From Miltoncostaea oceani (GTDB lineage Bacteria; Actinomycetota; Thermoleophilia; Miltoncostaeales; Miltoncostaeaceae), in the NCBI RefSeq assembly GCF_018141545.1, contig NZ_CP064356.1, forward strand, positions 310,001-374,000: a DNA stretch of 64,000 bases, in the 5' to 3' direction. Each line of letters opens with the position of its first letter. The first letter of the stretch is position 1. The translations under genes and the position numbers were made by a program. The notes under the pieces were generated by a model. That model made no database searches, was not told the origin of the DNA, and worked only from the letters and a program-made list of their open reading frames with translations. Positions 59,160 through 64,000 of this stretch are shown here, in pieces.

Positions 59160-59199
59160 CGGGGCGTGCATCCTCGGGTCGCGGACGTGACGAGCGCAC

Positions 59200-59225
59200 C
59201 TGCCCGGCGGGGCGGTCCGCAAACC
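59200..59225 (-). promoter_or_regulatory. Sigma-B/F-like promoter of the alpha/beta hydrolase
   Basis: Minus strand GGTTT (59225-59221), 15 bases, GGGCAG (59205-59200). The divergent catalase promoter begins 35 bases away. Confidence 0.5.
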
Positions 59226-59260
59226 CCGGGGGGGCCGGTCGGGCACCGGGCACCGCGCGC

Positions 59261-59286
59261 GGTTTCGGGCCGGGCGGCGGGGGTAG
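59261..59286 (+). promoter_or_regulatory. Sigma-B/F-like promoter of the manganese catalase
   Basis: GGTTT (59261-59265), 15 bases, GGGTAG (59281-59286), the best match to the GGTTT-N15-GGGTA pattern, with GAGGAG and GTG 59316 following at normal leader distance. Confidence 0.62.
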
Positions 59287-59315
59287 GTCGCCGACCCCCA
59301 GCCGAGGAGTCACCC

Positions 59316-60383
59316 GTGATCCGCCGCATCGACCGCCTGCAGACCGAGCTGCCGCCGCCGTCCGACCCCGACCCCGACGGCGCCGCCGCCGTCCAGGAGC
59401 TGATGGGCGGTCGCTTCGGCGAGATGTCGACCCTGATGAACTACACGATGCAGTCGTTCAACTTCCGCGGCCGACAGAAGGCCCGGCCGTTCTACGACCT
59501 CGTCGCGAACATCGCGGCCGAGGAGTACGGCCACATCGAGCTGGTGGCCGCGACCATCAACACGATGCTCACCGGCGCCGGTGAGGGTGCCGCGCCCGAC
59601 GCGGCCCTCGAGGGCGTCAAGGGCGTCCGCAACGTGCAGCACTTCCTCGCCGGGGGGCAGGGCGCGCTGCTCCAGGACTCGATGGGCCGCCCGTGGACGG
59701 GCGACTACGTGTTCTCGTCCGGCGACCTCGTCGAGGACCTGACGCACAACTTCTTCCTCGAGACCGGGGCCCGCAACAACAAGCTGAAGGTCTACGAGAT
59801 GTGCACGCACCCGGCGGCGCGTGCGCTGACCGGCTACCTCCTCGTGCGCGGCGGCGTCCACCAGGTCGCCTACGCCCGCGCGATCGAGCTCCTCACCGGC
59901 GCGGACCTCATGAAGATGTTCCCGTCGCCGCGCATCCCGACGGAGCTGATCCCCGAGTGCCGGCCCCACATCGACCGCGGCGAGCACCTGAGGCTCTACC
60001 GCTTCTCGCCCGAGGACTACCTGGAGCTGACCGCGGTCTTCCGCGGCCCGCACCCCGAGACCGGCGAGGACCTCGTCGTCGTGGACGACGCCCCCGAGGG
60101 CGCCCCCGCCCACGACCTGCCGCCGCAGACGGCCGTCTTCGCGCCGGACTACGCGCCGGAGGAGATCGCGGAGATCGCGGTGCGCCTGCGCCGCGAGGCC
60201 GGTCTGTCGGACGAGCCGAGCGGCGTCGTCGCGAGCACCCCCGGCAGCCGCGGGGCGAGGAAGGCGACCGGCGGCAGGCCCGCCGCGAAGAAGGCCGCGG
60301 CGGCGAAGCCCGCCGCGAAGACGACCGCCGCGAAGAAGCCCGCGGCGCGCAAGCCCGCCGCGAAGGGCGCGAAGCGCAGCTGA
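59316..60383 (+). CDS. Manganese catalase with lysine/alanine-rich histone-like C-terminal tail
   Basis: 355 residues. The four-helix ferritin-like core has the dimanganese ligands: Glu36 in [20 protein letters not shown], Glu70 and His73 in [15 protein letters not shown], and a Glu/His pair further on ([30 protein letters not shown]). It splits hydrogen peroxide. Residues 311-355 are a tail with PAAKK-type repeats, ten Lys and five Arg in 45 residues and no acidic residue, like histone H1 or HupB tails; this is not part of the known enzyme. GTG 59316 has GAGGAG 7 bases upstream. A strong stress-type promoter precedes it. Confidence 0.92.
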   Translation: MIRRIDRLQTELPPPSDPDPDGAAAVQELMGGRFGEMSTLMNYTMQSFNFRGRQKARPFYDLVANIAAEEYGHIELVAATINTMLTGAGEGAAPDAALEGVKGVRNVQHFLAGGQGALLQDSMGRPWTGDYVFSSGDLVEDLTHNFFLETGARNNKLKVYEMCTHPAARALTGYLLVRGGVHQVAYARAIELLTGADLMKMFPSPRIPTELIPECRPHIDRGEHLRLYRFSPEDYLELTAVFRGPHPETGEDLVVVDDAPEGAPAHDLPPQTAVFAPDYAPEEIAEIAVRLRREAGLSDEPSGVVASTPGSRGARKATGGRPAAKKAAAAKPAAKTTAAKKPAARKPAAKGAKRS

Positions 60384-60403
60384 CCGGCGCGAGCCGGTCG
60401 CGG

Positions 60404-60432
60404 GGCGGCGCCGGGACGATCCCGGCGCCGCC
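60404..60432 (+). terminator. 13-bp GC hairpin between the catalase and ferritin-like genes
   Basis: GGCGGCGCCGGGA (60404-60416) pairs perfectly with TCCCGGCGCCGCC (60420-60432) around CGA. No T-run follows. It could end the catalase transcript or protect its 3' end while allowing partial read-through to the next gene. Confidence 0.6.
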
Positions 60433-60457
60433 GTCCACCGACGAGGAGGCACACACG

Positions 60458-60946
60458 ATGGCCGAGCTCACGAAGCTCGAGGACAAGCTGGGCGAGGTGC
60501 TCGGGCTGGCGAAGGCCGCCCGTGAGGCGACGGGGCGGGTGGCCCGGCTCCTCGATGACGACGAGATGGCCGGCACGCTGCGCGCCATGGGCGACGAGGC
60601 GGCGGAGACCGCCCGCCGCTGCGAGGCCGTGGCCGGCGGCCGGACCGGTCGCAAGACCGCGATCATCGAGAAGGCCCGCGAGACGACCGCCGAGGCGAAG
60701 GACATGATGGCGACCTACCTCGGGGAGGACCCGGAGGGCCTCGACGGCCTCGAGTTCCTGAGCATGGCCGAGGCGGGCGAGGTCTGCCACGTCGAGGTGC
60801 TCGGCGCGCTGGCCCGCACGGCGGGTGACGCGGAGGTGCTCGACCTGGTCGCCTGGGCGCTGCCGATCCAGGAGCGCCACCTCGCGACGGTCCGCGAGAG
60901 CGCCGTCGACCTGGCGGCCGACGAGGACCCGGAGGAGACCGCCTAG
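60458..60946 (+). CDS. Ferritin-like/four-helix protein of unknown function
   Basis: 162 residues, almost all helical. Repeated Glu/His-containing helices (MGDEAAETARRCEAVAGG, EFLSMAEAGEVCHVEVLGAL, WALPIQERHLATVRESAV) suggest a ferritin-like bundle that could hold a metal pair, but the ExxH motifs are not a confident match to a named family. GAGGAGG lies 8 bases upstream of ATG 60458. Placed directly after the manganese catalase, so an oxidative-stress role is plausible by context. Confidence 0.68.
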   Translation: MAELTKLEDKLGEVLGLAKAAREATGRVARLLDDDEMAGTLRAMGDEAAETARRCEAVAGGRTGRKTAIIEKARETTAEAKDMMATYLGEDPEGLDGLEFLSMAEAGEVCHVEVLGALARTAGDAEVLDLVAWALPIQERHLATVRESAVDLAADEDPEETA

Positions 60947-60957
60947 CACCGCCGGTC

Positions 60958-60994
60958 GACCACCCGCCGGGGCGCGACGGCCCGGCGGGTGGTC
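60958..60994 (+). terminator. 14-bp perfect hairpin after the ferritin-like gene
   Basis: GACCACCCGCCGGG (60958-60971) pairs with CCCGGCGGGTGGTC (60981-60994) around a 9-base loop, 12 bases after the stop. It is followed by TCCCC rather than a T-run. The best terminator-like structure in the window. Confidence 0.7.
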
Positions 60995-61015
60995 TCCCCG
61001 CCGTCGCTGCGGGAA

Positions 61016-61044
61016 TAGAGTCCGGTCCGCATCCCCGGACCGGA
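61016..61044 (+). promoter_or_regulatory. TAGAGT -10 box and 5' hairpin overlapping the STAS ribosome-binding site
   Basis: TAGAGT (61016-61021) is a likely -10. TCCGGTCC (61021-61028) and GGACCGGA (61037-61044) are perfect reverse complements with an 8-base loop, and the right arm runs into the Shine-Dalgarno GGAGG (61042-61046) of ATG 61055. In RNA the hairpin would hide part of that site; as DNA it could be an operator at the transcription start. Confidence 0.5.
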
Positions 61045-61054
61045 GGCGATCCTG

Positions 61055-61420
61055 ATGGCGACGGACGACGTGGGCGTGGACCCGGCGAACGACCGGCTCG
61101 GCCCTGCCCTGGAGGGGCGGCTGGGCGCGGACGGCGACGCCGCCGTCTACGAGATCATCGGCGAGCTCGACCTGGGCGGCGCGGCCGCGCTCGCGGCGCG
61201 GCTCGAGGAGGTCGTGGACGCGACCGGCGGGGACCTGGTGCTCGACCTGTCCCGGATGCCGTTCGTCGACTCGACGGGCCTGCGGATCCTCATCGACGCG
61301 CGCCGCCACCTCGACGCGCGCGGCCGCCGCCTCGTGCTCCGCGCGATGCAGCCCGACGTCGAGCGTCTCCTGCGCCTGACGGCGATGGAGGCGTGGTTCG
61401 AGCCGGGGGGCGGCCGCTAA
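61055..61420 (+). CDS. STAS-domain anti-sigma factor antagonist (RsbV/SpoIIAA-like)
   Basis: 121 residues. The STAS fold includes YEIIGELDLGGAAAL and the phosphorylation loop MPFVDSTGLRILIDARR with Ser73 as the predicted phosphoacceptor. Unphosphorylated antagonists bind the anti-sigma kinase and free the sigma factor; a PP2C phosphatase (62932) would dephosphorylate it. The HATPase at 55813 is the nearest candidate kinase but is degenerate. The end overlaps convergent nhaA by 4 bases. Confidence 0.9.
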   Translation: MATDDVGVDPANDRLGPALEGRLGADGDAAVYEIIGELDLGGAAALAARLEEVVDATGGDLVLDLSRMPFVDSTGLRILIDARRHLDARGRRLVLRAMQPDVERLLRLTAMEAWFEPGGGR

Positions 61421-62778
61421 CCCGGCGGCGCCGCGGGGCCGCGTCGTCCCGCGCGCGCCAGCAGCAGCAGCCCGATCGCCGCGGCCACGAGCGAGCCGCC
61501 GAGCACCCCGATCTTCGCGGCGTCGATGATGTCGGGGTCGGTGAAGGCGAGCTCGGTGATGAACAGGGACACCGTGAAGCCGATCCCGGCGAGGGCCCCG
61601 ACGCCCAGGATGTGCGCCCACGAGACGCCCGGGGGCAGGGTGCTCAGGCCGAGCCGCACCGCGAGCGCCGTGCCCGCGGTCAGCCCGATGGTCTTGCCGA
61701 CGACGAGCGCGACGGCGACCGCGACCGCGACGGGGGTCTCCGCGGCGGCGGACAACGACCCGCGGTCGAGGACGATGCCGGCGTTCGCGAGCGCGAACAC
61801 GGGGAGGACGGCGAAGCTCGACCACGGGTGCAGTCCGTGCTGGACGCGCTCGAGCGGCGAGATCGCCTCCCGCGACAGCCACGACAGCCGCCGCCAGCGG
61901 CCCGCGTCGGCGTCGGGGTCGTCGGGCGCGTCGTCGGTCTCCTCGGCGGTGCGGATCGCCTCGGCGCTGACGACGCGGGGGTCCTGGAACGGGCGCACGG
62001 GGGTGATCAGGCCGATCGCGACGCCGGCGATGGTGGCGTGGACACCCGACTCGAACGTCGCGAACCACGCGACGAGGCCGAGGGCGACGTACGGCACGAG
62101 GTACCGCACCCCGACCCGCTGGAGCGCGTACATCGCGGCCAGCGCGATGAGGGCGGTCGCGAGCCACGCGAGGACCACGGCGTCGGTGTAGTAGACCGCG
62201 ACGACGAGGATCGCGACGATGTCGTCGATCACGGCGACGCCCAGCAGGAACGCCACGAGGGCCGTCGGCACGCGGCGCCCCAGGGCGGCGAGGGCGGCGA
62301 GGGCGAACGCCACGTCGGTCGCCATCGGGATGCCCCAGCCCCGGGTCGCGTCGCCGCCGCCGCTGAGGGCGACGTAGATCAGGGCGGGGAGCACGACCCC
62401 GCCGAGCGCGGCGAACAGCGGCAGCAGGGCCGCCTGGCGGGTCGACAGCTCCCCCGTGACGAGCTCCCGCTTCACCTCGAGCCCGATCACCAGGAAGAAG
62501 ATCGCCATCAACCCGTCGTTGACGACGTGCTGGAGGTCCTCGGTGACGCTCCAGTCGCCGAGGGCGACGGTGAACTCCGTGGACCAGAGGTCCAGGTAGG
62601 AGGCCGTGGCGAGGTTGGCCCACAGGAGCGCGATGATCGAGGCCCCGAGCAGGACGATCCCGCCGGAGACCTCCGTGTGCAGGAACTGCTGCACGGGGCG
62701 CACGACGCGGCGGGGCACCGCGCGGTCCGAGCGCGACCAGGGGCGCCGCACCGGCGGCGGGGTGGCTCCGGGGGTCAT
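61417..62778 (-). CDS. nhaA: Na+/H+ antiporter NhaA
   Basis: 453 residues with 11-12 membrane helices. The ion-binding aspartates sit in GVAVIDDIVAILVVAVYYTD (adjacent Asp pair, as Asp163-Asp164 in E. coli NhaA), and GWGIPMATDVAFALAALAAL holds the conserved TDxAFAL assembly. FLHTEVSGGIVLLGASIIAL is the standard first helix. It expels sodium in exchange for protons. ATG 62778 fits the family N-terminus but lacks a visible ribosome-binding site; GTG 62883, near a TACCGT box at 62894-62899, would add a Pro-rich 35-residue extension. Confidence 0.92.
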   Translation of the reverse strand: MTPGATPPPVRRPWSRSDRAVPRRVVRPVQQFLHTEVSGGIVLLGASIIALLWANLATASYLDLWSTEFTVALGDWSVTEDLQHVVNDGLMAIFFLVIGLEVKRELVTGELSTRQAALLPLFAALGGVVLPALIYVALSGGGDATRGWGIPMATDVAFALAALAALGRRVPTALVAFLLGVAVIDDIVAILVVAVYYTDAVVLAWLATALIALAAMYALQRVGVRYLVPYVALGLVAWFATFESGVHATIAGVAIGLITPVRPFQDPRVVSAEAIRTAEETDDAPDDPDADAGRWRRLSWLSREAISPLERVQHGLHPWSSFAVLPVFALANAGIVLDRGSLSAAAETPVAVAVAVALVVGKTIGLTAGTALAVRLGLSTLPPGVSWAHILGVGALAGIGFTVSLFITELAFTDPDIIDAAKIGVLGGSLVAAAIGLLLLARAGRRGPAAPPG

Positions 62779-62931
62779 CGCGGGGCCGCGGGGCGGCGGC
62801 GGGGGCGGGGGGCGGGGGGGCGCGGCATGTGACGTCCCATTCCGGGGGTCGACGGCGTGTTCGCCGACCAGACTTCCCGGCACACCGCGGGGGACGGTAG
62901 CAGCCCCGCGGTCACGCCCGGCGCCCGCCCC

Positions 62932-64000
62932 TCAGGCGGGGCGGAACCTGAGGCAGACGAGGACGGCGTCGTCGGAGTTGCCGGTCTCCCGGATCATCGC
63001 GGCGACGACGCGGTCGCACATGTCGGCGACGGGCGCGTCGCGCAGGTCCTCCGCGGCCGCGCGGAGCCGCCCGAGGCCGACGTCCATCGACTCCTCGCGC
63101 CGCTCGACGAGGCCGTCCGTGTAGAGCAGCAGCACCGCGCCGGCGGGGAGGACGGTGGAGGCGTGCCCGCGATCGCGTCCCGACCCCGGCCGGCACAGGG
63201 GCATCGAGCGACCTCCCTCCAGCCACGCGGCGGGACCGTCGGGCGGCAGCAGCAGCATGGGCGGGTGCCCCGCGTAGGCGTAGTCGAGGCGCCCCGTCGC
63301 GGGGTCGAGGGCCGCGAAGCCGACGGTGGCGAAGTCGGTCCCGTTCGGGCCGTCGGCGAACTGCTGCAGGCGGGCGAGGAGCGCGCCCGGTGACGGGGTG
63401 TGCGGCGCGAGCGCGGCGAGGGCGGTCCGCAGGCGTCCCATCGTCGCGGCGGCCTCCAGGCCGTGGCCGACGACGTCGCCCACGGCGATGCCGATGCGCC
63501 CGTCGGGCAGCGGCAGCGTCTCGTACCAGTCCCCGCCGACCTCGAGGGCGTCGCCCGCGGCGGTGTAGCGCGCCGCGACCTCGATCGCGGCGTGCTCCAG
63601 CAGGCGCTCGGGCAGCAGGGCCCGCTGCAGCGACAACGCCACCCGCCGCTCCTCGTCGTGGATCCGCGCGCTCGCCAGGAGCACCCCCGCCCGCCCCGCG
63701 AGGTCGGTGAGGAACGGCATGTCCTCCGCGCCGTAGGCGGGGCGCTCCGGGTTGGTGAGCGACAGCACGAGGCGCCCCGACCGGGGCCCTCCGACGTCGA
63801 GCGGCAGGGTCACGACCGAGTGGGCCCGCAGCGGCGTCCCGGGGCCGGGGTCCTCACCGGGGATGCGGATCGCGGCGTGGTCGGCGACCCGCGGGGCGAG
63901 CATCGCCACGAGGCGCTCCGCCCGCCCCTCCGCGCCCTCGACGGCCTCGAGGCCGCTGACGATCTCGGCGATCAGCTCGGCCCGCCGCCGCGCCCGCCGC
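62932..64000 (-). CDS. PP2C-type (SpoIIE/RsbU) phosphatase with GAF-like sensor, 5' end beyond the window
   Basis: At least 356 residues are visible; the frame stays open to the window end, so the N-terminus is missing. A GAF-like segment comes first (about the first 140 visible residues), then SLQRALLPERLLEHAAIEVA, the linker of RsbU-type enzymes, then the PP2C domain: VGGDWYETLPLPDGRIGIAV and GDVVGHGLEAAATMGRLRTA (metal Asp), LDYAYAGHPPMLLLP, LLLYTDGLVERRE and NSDDAVLVCLRF (Asp). It dephosphorylates STAS antagonists and so starts the general stress response. The STAS gene at 61055 is the obvious substrate. Confidence 0.92.
   Translation of the reverse strand, partial: RRARRRAELIAEIVSGLEAVEGAEGRAERLVAMLAPRVADHAAIRIPGEDPGPGTPLRAHSVVTLPLDVGGPRSGRLVLSLTNPERPAYGAEDMPFLTDLAGRAGVLLASARIHDEERRVALSLQRALLPERLLEHAAIEVAARYTAAGDALEVGGDWYETLPLPDGRIGIAVGDVVGHGLEAAATMGRLRTALAALAPHTPSPGALLARLQQFADGPNGTDFATVGFAALDPATGRLDYAYAGHPPMLLLPPDGPAAWLEGGRSMPLCRPGSGRDRGHASTVLPAGAVLLLYTDGLVERREESMDVGLGRLRAAAEDLRDAPVADMCDRVVAAMIRETGNSDDAVLVCLRFRPA

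Noticed and set aside
1-64000. tRNA, rRNA or complete insertion sequences
   Set aside because: None was recognised on either strand by eye; a covariance-model search would be decisive.

Overview
The window is one contiguous stretch of a very GC-rich bacterial chromosome. Nearly every codon ends in G or C, and GTG starts with 4-base GTGA stop/start overlaps are common. Gene content (CtaC/D/E oxidase, MoxR-DUF58-vWA operon, LAL-type LuxR regulator, BTAD regulator, partner-switching anti-sigma parts) and promoter style (TANNNT boxes 5-7 bases before the start codon; GGTTY-N15-GGG promoters) point to Actinomycetota. A deep branch such as Thermoleophilia is my inference only. No rRNA, tRNA, CRISPR array or complete insertion sequence was recognised. 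Coding density is very high; the only gene-free stretch above 300 bases is 7362-7690.

Layout. 1-4.4 kb: HtrA-like protease fragment, MoxR ATPase, DUF58 and two vWA membrane proteins in one overlapping operon. 4.5-6.7 kb: a secreted SdrD-B/DUF11 adhesin-like protein coupled to an L,D-transpeptidase. 6.7-7.7 kb: a zinc-ribbon-like hypothetical gene without a usable stop, and four copies of a 32-bp repeat. 7.7-11.4 kb: glycolate oxidase glcDEF (minus). 11.5-12.7 kb: FAD amine-oxidase-type protein. 12.8-20 kb: heme O synthase, an MFS exporter, the caa3-type oxidase subunits II, I and III, and a c-type cytochrome lipoprotein. 20-25 kb: SDR, VanX-like dipeptidase, two small proteins and a large LuxR regulator. 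25-33.4 kb: a long operon joining a menaquinone-type prenyltransferase, cytochrome c maturation (ccmABCD) and tetrapyrrole synthesis (Met8, HemA, HemC, CobA-HemD), ending with a SAM hydroxide adenosyltransferase. 33.4-37.3 kb (minus): ATP-grasp protein, cyclic-nucleotide-sensor histidine kinase, and a receiver/thioredoxin-reductase fusion. 37.4-46.3 kb: DsbA-like protein, MalT/BTAD regulator split by a frameshift, acetoacetate decarboxylase-like protein, a beta-repeat secreted protein, BioY, a DUF5718-like protein, an alkyltransferase-like protein and a drug-efflux MFS. 46.4-64 kb: a stress and cell-surface island with an AI-2E-type permease, YihY, zinc alcohol dehydrogenase, epimerase, four glycosyltransferases, a sulfotransferase, GlgX, an alpha/beta hydrolase, manganese catalase, a ferritin-like protein, NhaA, and the partner-switching proteins HATPase, STAS and PP2C.

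How the parts work together. The 12.8-33 kb half builds an aerobic chain: haem synthesis, haem export and cytochrome c maturation, quinone prenylation, and a type A2 oxidase whose subunit I carries an unusual C-terminal pair of UspA-like domains. In the last 15 kb, seven promoters with an exact GGTTY-like, 15-base spacer, GGG-box layout precede dehydrogenase, epimerase, glycosyltransferase, anti-sigma, GlgX, hydrolase and catalase genes. This resembles a sigma-B/sigma-F general stress regulon next to its own regulators. Other striking signals are a 38-bp dyad over the bioY start, a histone-like tail on the manganese catalase, a redox-cysteine-free receiver/TrxR fusion, and a hemC gene without a normal start codon.
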